The notes: generated by a model not told the origin, from the sequence alone. Shown: positions 14,089 through 24,097, numbered from the stretch's first letter. The stretch: DNA of 48,448 nt from Bacteroidota bacterium (GCA_024642705.1 JAHEAQ010000027.1:1-48448), one strand, 5' to 3'. Numbers and translations: made by a program.

Positions 14089-16131
14089 ATGAACAGAAAA
14101 CTACTGGTAGGCCTATTTTGGGTTGCCCTGGCTTTTCATTCACCACTTCTCAATGGTCAAGGTTTAATGGCAATTGCAGATAAACAGTATGAATTAGAAG
14201 CCTATAATCTTGCCATCGATAACTACAGAAAAGTATTGGCTGGTGATCCTTCAAACAGCGATGCCATGTTTAAATTGGCAGAAAGCTATCGTCTTTCTAA
14301 TAAAGATAATGAAGCTTTAAATTTATATGATCAATTAACGACTTTAGAAAAGTTTGATCCATTAGCTTATTTGAATTATGGATTAATTCTTAAGTCAACG
14401 GGAGAATTAGATAAAGCTAAATTTTGGTTTTATAAGTATATGGAATTTGATCAAAAAATTGGGAAGCATTATGCCGAATCTTGCGAAAAAGCAAAGATAC
14501 TTTTAGGCGAAGACGAACATTATGAAATTTCTTTATTTACAGGAAATTCTGCTAGTTCAGATTTTGGTGCAAGTTTTGATGGAAAAAATATGATTTATAG
14601 TTCTTTTAGAAATGATCTAAAAAGAGATGCAGATTCTAAAAATAAGTCATTGATTCATATTCAAGGCAATCAACTTTTTTCTTTAGAAGAAGCAATTGAA
14701 AAACAATCCCACAATATTGAATTTCTAAGAGGTGAGTTGAAATCTTCATACCACATTGGACCAGTTGATTATTCAGATCAAAATGGTTCATTGGTTGTGT
14801 ATACAAAAAATAATTTTAAAAATGGAGTTAAGTTTGTACGATCAAATGATACTCACATGAGTTTGTTCTTTGCCGAAAAAGACCAAAATAGTGATTTTAA
14901 TAAAGAGAGGCCATTCCCATACAATGAAACCGGATTTTCCACAGGCTTTGGATATTTAGCCAATAAAGGTGAAACTTTATATTTTGCTTCTAACCGTCCT
15001 GGAGGTTATGGAGGCTATGATTTATATGTATCCTATTTGAGAAATGGATCATGGTCCATTCCTGTTAACTTAGGAGATAGCGTAAATTCCCCAGGAAATG
15101 AAATTACTCCTTTTTTCGATGACCAGAATGAAAAATTATATTTTTCGTCTGATTATCATTTTGGATTGGGAGGATTCGATATTTTCATTTCTGAAAAAAC
15201 AGGAGATTTGACTTATTCCTCTGCCATTAATATTGGAAAAGGTATAAATTCTCTTTCTGATGATTATTATTTTGTTATCTCGCCAAATTCAGGGAAATAT
15301 TATTTTACATCTAATCGATTAGGAGGAAAGGGATTGGATGATATTTATTATGCAACTCCTGCTGAAGTAAGTAATGATATGGCTATTGAAACTTCTATGC
15401 CGCCTGCTATTGATTTAAATGATTTTGTTATAGAAGGATCAAATAATAAAAATGGTAATGCGGCATTAGCAAGTGAAGAAGACATGGGTTTTTCTTTACC
15501 TGTGATTGATAATAATTTTTCAATGGTTGATGCTCGGCTTGTTGCAAAACAAGAGGTTATCTTAGAAGCTCCTCCAACAAAAGTTTATTTTATTCAAGTG
15601 GCAGCATTAGCTAATTCCAGGGGCAACGTTTCCACGTTTGATAGATTAACTTCTTATGGAAATCTGTATAAAGTGTATAAAAGTAATTCTACAAAAATCA
15701 GATTAGGTTATTACTATGATAGGGATGAAGCAACCAAAATATTAAGCTCTGTAAAAAGTATGGGATACAATGACGCATTTATAGTGCATGAATCATTGGT
15801 GACATCTGAATTAGAGCTTGTTGGCAATTCAAGCAGTTCTAATGCTAAAGGAAGTATTTCAAGTACATATACTCCGGCTCCTGAAGTAACAAATTATAAA
15901 ATTCGATTAGCTTCTTATACGGATCCATTATGGTTCGATGTTTCAAGAGTAAATGATCTTGGCGAAATTGAGCAATGGACAAAAGGACAGTATACCATTT
16001 TTATTCTAAGTGGATATGGAAGTTTGGATAATGCCGAGAAAGCAATGGTAAAAGCTAAAAATAGAGGTTTTACGGATGCGCACATTGTAATTGATAACAA
16101 TGGATATTTAGAAAAATTAAAACAGAATTAA
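14089..16131 (+). CDS. Exported TPR-PD40-double SPOR protein, PorE-like
   Basis: 680 residues. A signal peptide (about 1-24, ending NGQ) is followed by tetratricopeptide repeats (about 27-140), a PD40/WD40-like beta-propeller region (about 280-420, with blades such as LYFASNRPGGYGGYDLY and YYFTSNRLGGKGLDDIYY), a linker, and two SPOR-like modules (about 498-570 and 603-678). The TPR plus PD40 arrangement is that of PorE-type periplasmic scaffold proteins of the T9SS/gliding apparatus, but those end in an OmpA peptidoglycan-binding domain. Here two SPOR modules, which bind denuded glycan strands, take that place. The role inferred is a peptidoglycan-anchored periplasmic or outer-membrane scaffold. 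It appears to be monocistronic and ends at a strong terminator. No porP/sprF partner is adjacent. Confidence 0.75.
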   Translation: MNRKLLVGLFWVALAFHSPLLNGQGLMAIADKQYELEAYNLAIDNYRKVLAGDPSNSDAMFKLAESYRLSNKDNEALNLYDQLTTLEKFDPLAYLNYGLILKSTGELDKAKFWFYKYMEFDQKIGKHYAESCEKAKILLGEDEHYEISLFTGNSASSDFGASFDGKNMIYSSFRNDLKRDADSKNKSLIHIQGNQLFSLEEAIEKQSHNIEFLRGELKSSYHIGPVDYSDQNGSLVVYTKNNFKNGVKFVRSNDTHMSLFFAEKDQNSDFNKERPFPYNETGFSTGFGYLANKGETLYFASNRPGGYGGYDLYVSYLRNGSWSIPVNLGDSVNSPGNEITPFFDDQNEKLYFSSDYHFGLGGFDIFISEKTGDLTYSSAINIGKGINSLSDDYYFVISPNSGKYYFTSNRLGGKGLDDIYYATPAEVSNDMAIETSMPPAIDLNDFVIEGSNNKNGNAALASEEDMGFSLPVIDNNFSMVDARLVAKQEVILEAPPTKVYFIQVAALANSRGNVSTFDRLTSYGNLYKVYKSNSTKIRLGYYYDRDEATKILSSVKSMGYNDAFIVHESLVTSELELVGNSSSSNAKGSISSTYTPAPEVTNYKIRLASYTDPLWFDVSRVNDLGEIEQWTKGQYTIFILSGYGSLDNAEKAMVKAKNRGFTDAHIVIDNNGYLEKLKQN

Positions 16132-16182
16132 TTGAGATAGGTTTCTGGATTTTGAGATTGTCCAGAAATAAAGATTGAGTTT

Positions 16183-16220
16183 AAAAAGCTGCTTAGCACG
16201 AACGAGCAGCTTTTTTTTTT
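16183..16220 (+). terminator. Strong rho-independent terminator, probably bidirectional
   Basis: AAAAAGCTGCT (16183-16193) pairs with AGCAGCTTTTT (16205-16215), and T-tracts follow on the plus strand (16211-16220). It sits between two convergent genes and has a shorter T-tract for the minus-strand miaE transcript too. Confidence 0.85.
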
Positions 16221-16232
16221 GAACTGTATTTT

Positions 16233-16814
16233 TTAATGAATTCTATCTCCTCTTAGTGCAAGCTGTTTCATTAGATTAGCTTCAAATTCTAAATATTCAT
16301 TCCAACGTTTCATTGCAGCTTCTTCTCCTCCATATTTTTTTGCTAAATCAATAAAAAGCCTATAATGTCCTGCTTCGGAAACCATAAATTTGTGGTAGAA
16401 TTCTTTAAGGTTATCATCTGAAATATTTAATGATAATAGCCTGAATCTTTCACAGCTTCTTGCTTCGATTAATGCAAAAGTCAAAAGTTTTTCTAAGAGT
16501 CTGCTTTCTAAAGATCCTCCACCTTTTTGAAATTTGAGTAGCTCATTTACATATTCATCTTTTCTTTGATTTCCTAATTTAAGCCCTCGGGATTTAAGTT
16601 CTTTGAGAACCATTCTAAAATGTCCCCACTCTTCAGTTACGATTGGTGCTAATGCGTCAACCATTTCTGCTTTATTAGGATACAGAGAGATAAGAGAAAT
16701 ACAAGACGTCGCAGCTTTTTGTTCACAATAAGCATGGTCAGTTAAAATATCTTCGATTGATATTTCAGCAAGATTAACCCACCTTGGATCAGTAGGTAAT
16801 TTTAAACCCAACAT
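16233..16814 (-). CDS. miaE: tRNA-(ms2io6A37) hydroxylase MiaE
   Basis: 193 residues, ferritin-like helical bundle. MiaE is a non-haem di-iron monooxygenase that hydroxylates the isopentenyl group of ms2i6A37 in tRNAs reading UNN codons. Expected iron ligands are visible in the family pattern: E31 (HAYCEQKAA), E62 and H65 (EEWGHF), E117 (EARSCERF), E147 and H150 (SEAGHYRLF). Length is normal for the family. It is the second gene of a minus-strand operon, 3 nt after an exported coiled-coil protein, and ends at the shared bidirectional terminator. Confidence 0.92.
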   Translation of the reverse strand: MLGLKLPTDPRWVNLAEISIEDILTDHAYCEQKAATSCISLISLYPNKAEMVDALAPIVTEEWGHFRMVLKELKSRGLKLGNQRKDEYVNELLKFQKGGGSLESRLLEKLLTFALIEARSCERFRLLSLNISDDNLKEFYHKFMVSEAGHYRLFIDLAKKYGGEEAAMKRWNEYLEFEANLMKQLALRGDRIH

Positions 16815-16817
16815 AAT

Positions 16818-17882
16818 TTATTTATTTTTAAGGCAAGCTATTTGGTTCATTACAATATCAACCTCATATACTTCATACTGTTCATAACCTGAGGACCACA
16901 TAATACCAATTTTATCTATTTCAGATTTTTCTAATTGCTTAAGCATTGTTTTATCTAAAGGTAAAATTACTTGGTAAAGTGTATTTGCGGTATAAGCTTC
17001 AAGTTTGCCTGATGAATTTTGAGCATTGGGAATATATAAAATAGAACCATCTATGAGCTCAATTTTTAAAGTGCTATTTATTTCAATCAAGCCGTAATTC
17101 TTTACCGCATCTTTAGAAGCAATTGTGATGTATAACCACATATAGCTTTTATTATTAAGCTGAATAAGTTGCGTTTCACAAGTGAGGAAATTTTTGTCTT
17201 TGAAATAACTTTTAAGTTTCGGATGAGTATATCCAAATAGGAATTCTTTTTCTAATTCCTTTTTTGCTTTTTTGCTTTGTGGATCAATTCCATCAAACAC
17301 AATTTTACAATCAATATTCTTAGAGGCAGTATAAGTATTTTGTTTTTCTATCTGAAAATATTTGAATTGTTCTTCTGGCTGATTATTTTGAAAAGTATAA
17401 TTTAGAAGTTTAATTTTTTCTTCTATTTCTTTTACGTTAGTTATTGTTATTAATTTATCAGCATCTGGTAAGCTTTTATTGTTTTGCAGTAATTTTAAAG
17501 CTTCTTTAATTAAGACGATTTGTTCTTCGATATTTTGTTCTATAATCTTTAATTTCTTAATTTTTGTTTTCAGTGATTTTTTCTCTGCAGATTTAGCCTT
17601 CTTTAATGATTTTTCTAAAGATTTTATTTGAGTGATGTTTTTAATTTGCATTAGATTTACAGATGCCAATTTACCTGTAAATTCTGAAAATTTGCTTACA
17701 TATTGATCGCTGACCAATGATCCAATATAATTATTATTTTGTTCCTCTGGAATTTCATTTATAGAGTTGATATTGATTTCGGGATTTGTTGAAACTTCAG
17801 AAGACTGCGCGTTCGTCCTATATTGCAAAATACAAGTAAAAAGTAGCAAGAATATACACCAACGAAATTTTGTAAATAACAT
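16818..17882 (-). CDS. Exported coiled-coil protein of unknown function
   Basis: 354 residues. A signal peptide is present (about 1-25, ending TNA before QSSEV). Residues about 70-165 are Lys/Glu/Leu-rich with heptad-like spacing and should form a coiled coil. The rest looks like a beta-rich globular domain with two conserved-looking Cys residues. I do not recognise the family. It lies 3 nt upstream of miaE on the same strand and is probably cotranscribed, though no functional link is evident. The localisation predicted is periplasmic or surface. Confidence 0.7.
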   Translation of the reverse strand: MLFTKFRWCIFLLLFTCILQYRTNAQSSEVSTNPEININSINEIPEEQNNNYIGSLVSDQYVSKFSEFTGKLASVNLMQIKNITQIKSLEKSLKKAKSAEKKSLKTKIKKLKIIEQNIEEQIVLIKEALKLLQNNKSLPDADKLITITNVKEIEEKIKLLNYTFQNNQPEEQFKYFQIEKQNTYTASKNIDCKIVFDGIDPQSKKAKKELEKEFLFGYTHPKLKSYFKDKNFLTCETQLIQLNNKSYMWLYITIASKDAVKNYGLIEINSTLKIELIDGSILYIPNAQNSSGKLEAYTANTLYQVILPLDKTMLKQLEKSEIDKIGIMWSSGYEQYEVYEVDIVMNQIACLKNK

Positions 17883-18134
17883 TAACTTATTAAATTTTTT
17901 AGCAGTAAAACGCTCAATAAAATTACAATTATATAATATGTATTATTTATTTTTCACATACAACAACAAATATGACATTTTTTTATTTAATAGAAAATGA
18001 AATTACTATTAAGTATCCTACTTTTGTTCATTTCAAATTTATTTCTCAGAATTCCAATATTTTTTAATGTCTTTTGTCGCCATTAGTTACACATGAAGTT
18101 GGGTTCCGGGGTTGATTAACATTATTTATAATAA

Positions 18135-20207
18135 ATGAAACATATTAATATCAAGTCTAACCAAAAATTTAATTATCCATTTACTCGTCGAAATACATCT
18201 GTTAAAGATAATTATCATGGGGTAGAAATTGATGATCCATACCGTTGGCTTGAGGATGATCATTCTGTCGAAACCAAAGAATGGGTAGCAATGCAGAATA
18301 ATTTTACTTTTTCTTATTTGAATAAAATAACATCAAGAGCATATTTTCAGAAAAGATTAACTGATTTGTGGGATTACGTAAAGTATTCCAGTCCAATTAA
18401 AGTATTAAATAAGTATTATTTTTTCAAAAATGATGGTTTACAGAATCAAGCTATTCTTTATTCAAGTGATGAATTAGGAGGCGTAGAAAATTTAATTTTG
18501 GATCCCAATAAATTTTCTGAAGATGGATCCTCGTCACTTGGTGATATTAGTTTTAGTAAAGATGGGAATTTACTAGCTTATTCTGTTTCTACTGGAGGTT
18601 CAGATTGGAAATCTATATTTGTATTAGATCTTTTGGAGGGAATATTGCTTCAAGATCAAATTAATTGGGTCAAGTTCTCAAGTATAAGCTGGTTTAAGGA
18701 TGGATTTTTTTATTCCCGCTATCCTGAGCCAAAAGATAAGAGCATTCATTCAGTAAAAAATGAATTTCATAAAATTTATTATCATAAAATAGGTACTGCC
18801 CAAATAGAGGATACTTTAATTCTGGAAGACAAAAATCATTCTCTCCGTAATTTTTATTGTAATACAACAGAAGAAGAAGATTTTTTAATCATAAGCCCTG
18901 TTGAATCCACAAGTGGGAATTCATTATATATAAAGAATTTGGCAATTAATGGACCAATTTTTAAATTGGTTGATAGTTTTAAATATGATTATTCTGTTGT
19001 TGCCTGCATTGAAGAAAAACTTTATGTTTTGACAAATGAAAATGCTCCCAATCAAAAATTAATTAGTATAGATATTAAGGATCTTGAAAATCCAGTTTTT
19101 CAAACAATTATTGAAGAAAAAGAGCACTATTTAAGGAGTTGTGATATTGTAGGTAATAAAATGTTTATCACATATACTGTTAATGTAAAAAGTCAGCTTC
19201 TGGTTTACGATTTAAAAGGTAAATATTTAAAAGAGATAACATTGCCTGGAATTGGAACAATTTCTGGTATTTCAGGGAAAAATCGTGATTTAGAAGGTTT
19301 TTTTTCCTTCACTTCATTTGTTCAACCTGCTACTATTTATTGCATTAATACAGAAATGCTTTCGTACAAATTGTACAAAAAATCAAATATATTTTTTGAT
19401 CCTCTTGAATATGAAACAAAACAGGAATGGTTTTCAAGTAAAGATGGAACTATGATACCAATGTTTATTACTTATAAAAGGGGAATAGTATTGAATGGGC
19501 AAAATCCAACTTTATTATATGGATATGGGGGATTTAATATTTCTGTATTACCAGCTTTTACGTTGACAAAGATTCCGTTACTGGAGAATGGCGGGATATA
19601 TGTTGTTGCAAATATACGCGGAGGAGGTGAATTTGGTAAAAAATGGCATGAAGCAGGTATTCTAGAAAACAAACAAAATGTATTTAATGATTTTATTGCT
19701 GCGGCGGAATATTTAATACACAAAAAATATACTAGTTCAGAAAAACTTGCAATTGAAGGCGGGTCGAATGGTGGTTTATTGGTTGGAGCTTGCATGACTC
19801 AGAGGCCAGAATTATTTAAAGTTGCTTTTCCTTCTGTTGGAGTTTTGGATATGTTGCGTTATCATCAATTTACTATTGGTTGGGCATGGGCAACGGATTA
19901 TGGGAAAAGTGATGACCCTGAGGCGTTCATTTATTTGAATAAATACTCACCTTTACATAATATTGAAGAAAAAGAATACCCTGCCACTTTGGTTACAACG
20001 GCAGATCATGACGATAGAGTAGTGCCTGCACATTCATTCAAATTTATCAGCACCTTGCAATCAAAACATATAGGAATGAATCCTGTTATGATAAGAATTG
20101 AAACCAGCGCAGGGCATGGAGCTGGAAAACCGACAATGAAAATTATAGAAGAAGCTGCAGATAAACTCAGTTTTATGTTCGAAAATATGGGTATTCATTT
20201 GATATAA
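18135..20207 (+). CDS. Prolyl oligopeptidase (S9A family serine peptidase)
   Basis: 690 residues, full family length. The N-terminal signature (DDPYRWLED) is followed by a seven-bladed beta-propeller and a C-terminal alpha/beta-hydrolase domain. The catalytic triad is intact: S544 (GGSNGG), D626 (DHDDRVVP) and H661 (SAGHGAG). The enzyme cleaves after proline in short peptides. No signal peptide is visible, so it is probably cytoplasmic, although many Bacteroidota S9A enzymes are exported. It is divergent from the coiled-coil/miaE operon across 252 bp. Confidence 0.93.
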   Translation: MKHINIKSNQKFNYPFTRRNTSVKDNYHGVEIDDPYRWLEDDHSVETKEWVAMQNNFTFSYLNKITSRAYFQKRLTDLWDYVKYSSPIKVLNKYYFFKNDGLQNQAILYSSDELGGVENLILDPNKFSEDGSSSLGDISFSKDGNLLAYSVSTGGSDWKSIFVLDLLEGILLQDQINWVKFSSISWFKDGFFYSRYPEPKDKSIHSVKNEFHKIYYHKIGTAQIEDTLILEDKNHSLRNFYCNTTEEEDFLIISPVESTSGNSLYIKNLAINGPIFKLVDSFKYDYSVVACIEEKLYVLTNENAPNQKLISIDIKDLENPVFQTIIEEKEHYLRSCDIVGNKMFITYTVNVKSQLLVYDLKGKYLKEITLPGIGTISGISGKNRDLEGFFSFTSFVQPATIYCINTEMLSYKLYKKSNIFFDPLEYETKQEWFSSKDGTMIPMFITYKRGIVLNGQNPTLLYGYGGFNISVLPAFTLTKIPLLENGGIYVVANIRGGGEFGKKWHEAGILENKQNVFNDFIAAAEYLIHKKYTSSEKLAIEGGSNGGLLVGACMTQRPELFKVAFPSVGVLDMLRYHQFTIGWAWATDYGKSDDPEAFIYLNKYSPLHNIEEKEYPATLVTTADHDDRVVPAHSFKFISTLQSKHIGMNPVMIRIETSAGHGAGKPTMKIIEEAADKLSFMFENMGIHLI

Positions 20208-20263
20208 AATGTGTGAAATTTAAAATCTATATTTATTAGATATGATTAAGTGTTCTACTTCAT

Positions 20264-20271
20264 TATATTTG
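20264..20271 (+). promoter_or_regulatory. Predicted -7 box of the M20 peptidase-FKBP-trmD operon
   Basis: TATATTTG fits the TAnnTTTG box and lies 28 nt before the ATG at 20300. No clear -33 TTG is seen at the usual spacing. Confidence 0.4.
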
Positions 20272-20299
20272 CGTGAATTATTAAATAAAATTGATTGAA

Positions 20300-21688
20300 A
20301 TGGATGCTGTTCAAAACTATATCAAAACCAATAAAGATAGGTTTTTAAATGAATTGTTTGAGTTGTTAAGAATTCCTTCTGTTAGCGCTGATCCAAGACA
20401 TAAAAAGGACATGTTAACGGCTGCAGAGTGGATTAAGCAAAATTTATCTATTTCAGGAGTTGATACAGTAAGGGTTTATGAAACGGCGGGTCATCCTGTC
20501 GTTTATGCAGAAAAGTTTGTTGCTTCTAATTTGCCCACTATTTTAGTTTATGGACATTATGATGTTCAGCCCGCAGATCCACTAGAATTGTGGGATTCAC
20601 CACCTTTTGAACCAATTATAAAAAAAACAGAAATTCATCCAGATGGAGCAATATTTGCGCGGGGATCATGTGATGATAAAGGGCAAGTTTTTATGCATAT
20701 TAAAGCATTCGAAACAATGAACATAACAGGACATTTGCCATGCAATGTAAAGTTCATGATTGAAGGCGAAGAAGAGGTTGGTTCCGTTAATTTAGAGAAA
20801 TTTTGTTTGGAGCATAAAGAAATGTTGGCTTGCGATGTGATATTAATTTCAGACACTTCAATTATCGCAAATAACATTCCATCGATAACAACAGGTTTGA
20901 GAGGTTTGAGTTATGTCGAGGTCGAGGTTATTGGACCAAATAAAGATCTTCATTCAGGAGTATATGGTGGTGGTGTTGCAAATCCAATTAATGTGTTATG
21001 TGCTATGATTGCTAGCTTGCAAGATGAAGATAAACGAATTACAGTAGATGGATTTTATGATAAAGTTATAGAACTTGAGGAAAAGGAGAAAAAAGCTGTC
21101 AATTCGGCACCTTTTGATATTGAGGAATATAAAAAATCATTAAAAATTAATGCGGAGAGTGGTGAAAAAGGTTATAGCACAATAGAGCGAACTAGCACTA
21201 GACCTACTTTAGATGTGAATGGAATTTGGGGCGGTTATATTGGCGAAGGAGCGAAAACGGTTCTTCCCTCAAAGGCATTTGCAAAAATAAGCATGAGGCT
21301 TGTTCCAGATCAAGACCCTGAAGAAATCACAGATTTGTTTAAGAAGCATTTTATGAAAATAGCCCCTCCAGGTGTCAGCGTGCAAGTGAGGCCGCATCAC
21401 GGAGGTCACCCAGTAGTTACCCCGATTGATACACCAGAATATATGGCTGCTCACCTGGCAATGAAAGATGCTTTCGGAAAAGATCCAATTCCTGTTCGAG
21501 GAGGAGGCTCCATTCCTATTGTTGCACTTTTTGAAAAAGTTTTAAAAGTTAAAACAGTGTTGATGGGATTCGGTTTAAACTCTGATGATATCCATTCACC
21601 AAATGAGAATTATGGATTATTTAATTTTTATAAAGGGATTGAAACAATCCCAAAATATTTTGCAAATTATACATCACTAAAAAAATAA
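20300..21688 (+). CDS. M20 family metallo-dipeptidase
   Basis: 462 residues from ATG 20300; a TTG at 20291 is also in frame, but the ATG gives the usual family N-terminus. It belongs to the M20 dipeptidase group (CNDP/DapE-like fold) with two zinc ions. Metal and catalytic motifs are seen: H86 and D88 (GHYDVQ), the bridging Asp in SCDDKG (125-126) and the catalytic Glu pair in EGEEEVG (155-161). A dimerisation domain with HSGVYGG follows. It hydrolyses dipeptides or similar small substrates in the cytoplasm; the exact substrate is unknown. It is the first gene of an operon with the FKBP isomerase (2 nt gap) and trmD. Confidence 0.9.
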   Translation: MDAVQNYIKTNKDRFLNELFELLRIPSVSADPRHKKDMLTAAEWIKQNLSISGVDTVRVYETAGHPVVYAEKFVASNLPTILVYGHYDVQPADPLELWDSPPFEPIIKKTEIHPDGAIFARGSCDDKGQVFMHIKAFETMNITGHLPCNVKFMIEGEEEVGSVNLEKFCLEHKEMLACDVILISDTSIIANNIPSITTGLRGLSYVEVEVIGPNKDLHSGVYGGGVANPINVLCAMIASLQDEDKRITVDGFYDKVIELEEKEKKAVNSAPFDIEEYKKSLKINAESGEKGYSTIERTSTRPTLDVNGIWGGYIGEGAKTVLPSKAFAKISMRLVPDQDPEEITDLFKKHFMKIAPPGVSVQVRPHHGGHPVVTPIDTPEYMAAHLAMKDAFGKDPIPVRGGGSIPIVALFEKVLKVKTVLMGFGLNSDDIHSPNENYGLFNFYKGIETIPKYFANYTSLKK

Positions 21689-21690
21689 TT

Positions 21691-22356
21691 ATGAATAAAA
21701 CAATATTAATGGTAATTGCCATTATTTTAATTAATTGCCTTGAAATTAAGGCTCAAAACACAATGACAAAGATGGATTCACTCAGTTATAGTATTGGAAT
21801 TCTAATGGGACAAAATTTAAAAAATCAAGGTTTTGACAAACTTGATCCTGCGACCGTGGCGGATGCCATAAATGATGTTATGAAAGGTAATGCATTGAAA
21901 ATTAGTGAAGAAGAAGCTAAAGGATGTGTAAATGACTATGCTCAGAATCAAGCAGCTATTCAATCTGCTGAAGCAAGAAAAGGTGGTGAAATATTTTTAG
22001 CTGAAAATGCAAAAAAAAGTGGTGTAACTGTTACAGCTTCAGGTCTTCAGTATGAGGTAATTACAGCTGGAACTGGAGCAACTCCTTCGGCAACTGACAA
22101 GGTTAAAGTTCATTATCATGGAACATTAATTGATGGTACTATTTTCGATTCTTCAGTTGAAAGAGGGGAGCCGATATCATTTCCCGTAAACGGTGTTATT
22201 CAGGGCTGGCAAGAAGCTTTACAACTAATGAAAGTAGGTGATAAATGGAAAGTTTTTATTCCTTTTAATTTAGCTTATGGTGATAGGGGAGCAGGAGCAA
22301 AAATTCCTCCTTATTCAGCTTTAGTATTTGAAGTAGAGTTACTTGGAATAGAATAA
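21691..22356 (+). CDS. Periplasmic FKBP-type peptidyl-prolyl cis-trans isomerase
   Basis: 221 residues. A signal peptide (about 1-22, ending KAQ) precedes an N-terminal helical dimerisation region of the FKBP_N/Mip type (about 25-110) and a C-terminal FKBP domain (about 125-221; [32 protein letters not shown]). It speeds proline isomerisation during folding of exported proteins and belongs to the FkpA/Mip group. The start lies 2 nt after the M20 peptidase stop and the stop 7 nt before trmD, so the three are cotranscribed. Confidence 0.92.
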   Translation: MNKTILMVIAIILINCLEIKAQNTMTKMDSLSYSIGILMGQNLKNQGFDKLDPATVADAINDVMKGNALKISEEEAKGCVNDYAQNQAAIQSAEARKGGEIFLAENAKKSGVTVTASGLQYEVITAGTGATPSATDKVKVHYHGTLIDGTIFDSSVERGEPISFPVNGVIQGWQEALQLMKVGDKWKVFIPFNLAYGDRGAGAKIPPYSALVFEVELLGIE

Positions 22357-22363
22357 TTCTTAC

Positions 22364-23044
22364 ATGCGAATAGACATTATTTCGGCAGTTCCAGAGTTAT
22401 TGGAAAGTCCTTTTCGACATTCCATAATGAAAAGAGCTGCCGAAAAAAATTTATTGAATGTTGTCATTCATGATTTGCGAAAATTTGGAATAGGTAAGCA
22501 CAATAAGATTGATGATTATCAATATGGAGGTGGTGCGGGCATGGTCATGTGCATCGAACCAATATTAAAATGTCTAGACAATATTAAGGAAGAAGAAGAT
22601 TTTGATGAAATAATATTTGTGACTCCCGATGGAGTACTCTTCGATCAACAAATGGCAAATTCTCTTTCTTTGAGAAATCGATTGGTAATAATTTGTGGCC
22701 ATTATAAAGGAATAGATGAAAGGTTGAGAGAACATATTGTTACAATGGAAATTTCCATTGGGAGTTTTGTGTTGTCAGGAGGGGAATTAGCTGCTGCAGT
22801 TATTGTTGATTCCATTGGGAGATTATTGCCAGGCGTACTAAACGATGAAACCTCTGCACTATTTGATTCTTTTCAAGATGGATTACTCGCTCCACCAGTT
22901 TTTACGCGCCCTGCAGAATATAATGGATGGAAAGTCCCTGAAATTTTACTAAGTGGAGATGATGGTAAAATAGAACAATGGAGGTTAGAACAATCCTTGG
23001 AAAGGACAAAATTGAGAAGACCTGATTTGCTAAATGAGGATTAA
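22364..23044 (+). CDS. trmD: tRNA (guanine-N1)-methyltransferase TrmD
   Basis: 226 residues, the normal length. TrmD methylates G37 at N1 in tRNAs with G36 and prevents frameshifting. The trefoil-knot SPOUT fold is recognisable from [24 protein letters not shown] and the SAM-binding stretch [15 protein letters not shown]. The C-terminal end ([17 protein letters not shown]) is typical. It is the last gene of the M20-FKBP-trmD operon. It is not in the common rpsP-rimM-trmD-rplS arrangement seen in many bacteria. Confidence 0.97.
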   Translation: MRIDIISAVPELLESPFRHSIMKRAAEKNLLNVVIHDLRKFGIGKHNKIDDYQYGGGAGMVMCIEPILKCLDNIKEEEDFDEIIFVTPDGVLFDQQMANSLSLRNRLVIICGHYKGIDERLREHIVTMEISIGSFVLSGGELAAAVIVDSIGRLLPGVLNDETSALFDSFQDGLLAPPVFTRPAEYNGWKVPEILLSGDDGKIEQWRLEQSLERTKLRRPDLLNED

Positions 23045-23124
23045 TTAGCTTAATAAACAATCCAAATTTTGAATATTTTACACAGGTTTGACCTATTAAG
23101 TATCAAATAGAAACTGAAACGAAT

Positions 23125-23168
23125 AATTTGGGTTTAATCTATTTTTTTTGGAAATAGAAATCCAAATT
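23125..23168. terminator. Imperfect hairpin between convergent genes
   Basis: AATTTGG/CCAAATT (23125-23131, 23162-23168) encloses a second pair TCTATTT/AAATAGA (23138-23144, 23152-23158). It lies between trmD and the convergent UbiA-like gene and may terminate both, although it lacks a clean T-tract. Confidence 0.35.
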
Positions 23169-23206
23169 ATCTATGTGTTTTCTTCAATAAATTAGGAAAA
23201 ATCACT

Positions 23207-24097
23207 TTAAAAAATCACACTTAATATACCACTTTCTATAATCCCTAATAATGCAACTATGATTATTGTTCCATCTAAAAGCCCGCCATAATAATAATCG
23301 TGCGTTTTGTTTTTTGAAATGTAAATAGCTAAAATTGTAAGGAAATATCCGAATATCAAGGCTAATGAAACTTTCAAAGAATAAAGTTTTAAGAAAAACA
23401 AGACCAGCACTAAAAATATCGTAATGATCATTGCTCCATAAGCGATTTGATATGATTTTTTAAGACCAATTTTTGAAGGCAATGTACTGACATTAATGTG
23501 CTTATCTATCGTTAAATCTCTGATATCAAATGGAATGGTTATAGCAAAAATATAGAAAGTTTTCTCCAAAAAGTACAAAATTCCTTTTACATCAAGAGTT
23601 TGATTTACCTCCAAATAAGGAATTAAACCAATAATCAATCCCCAAATTATTGCTATTAAATAAATTTTAATATGGTTGAAATCCCTTAATCTTTTTTTAT
23701 TTGAAAATAAAGGCGTGATGTAGAAGATAGAAATAACAGCAGGTATAATAAGATAAAATTGGATTCTTCTTTCCAAACCATAAAGAAAATATATGGTGGC
23801 AAAACCGCTGAGCAATGCATAAAAGATTAGATGAATTCTAAATTTCTTAATAATTGCAAAACGGCCTTCATTTTGAAAATCTTTTAATTTTTCAATTCCA
23901 ACCACTCGATGACTGCAATACATGCACATGGTTGCAGTAAAGACTAAGATGGCATAATTGCTATCAGGAATATGGATCAAAGCAGAATAGCACAGAATAA
24001 TGCTCAAAGTGGCACCCAATGCAATATGAATACTGCTGTAAATATATAAGTCGACTATTTTTTTAATTAGTCCAAATCTTATTTGGGTAAGTGACAT
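23207..24097 (-). CDS. UbiA-like polytopic membrane protein with degenerate first motif
   Basis: 296 residues with about eight or nine hydrophobic membrane segments. The second prenyltransferase motif is recognisable (FDIRDLTIDKHINVSTLPSKIG, about 195-216), as in UbiA-family enzymes that transfer prenyl chains to aromatic acceptors. The first Asp-rich motif (NxxxDxxxD) is not evident; the equivalent loop reads CSHRVVGIEK. The protein may therefore be a diverged or inactive relative, or use another chemistry. It is monocistronic and convergent with trmD. A short inverted repeat lies just upstream. Family assignment is fair; enzymatic activity is uncertain. Confidence 0.65.
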   Translation of the reverse strand: MSLTQIRFGLIKKIVDLYIYSSIHIALGATLSIILCYSALIHIPDSNYAILVFTATMCMYCSHRVVGIEKLKDFQNEGRFAIIKKFRIHLIFYALLSGFATIYFLYGLERRIQFYLIIPAVISIFYITPLFSNKKRLRDFNHIKIYLIAIIWGLIIGLIPYLEVNQTLDVKGILYFLEKTFYIFAITIPFDIRDLTIDKHINVSTLPSKIGLKKSYQIAYGAMIITIFLVLVLFFLKLYSLKVSLALIFGYFLTILAIYISKNKTHDYYYGGLLDGTIIIVALLGIIESGILSVIF

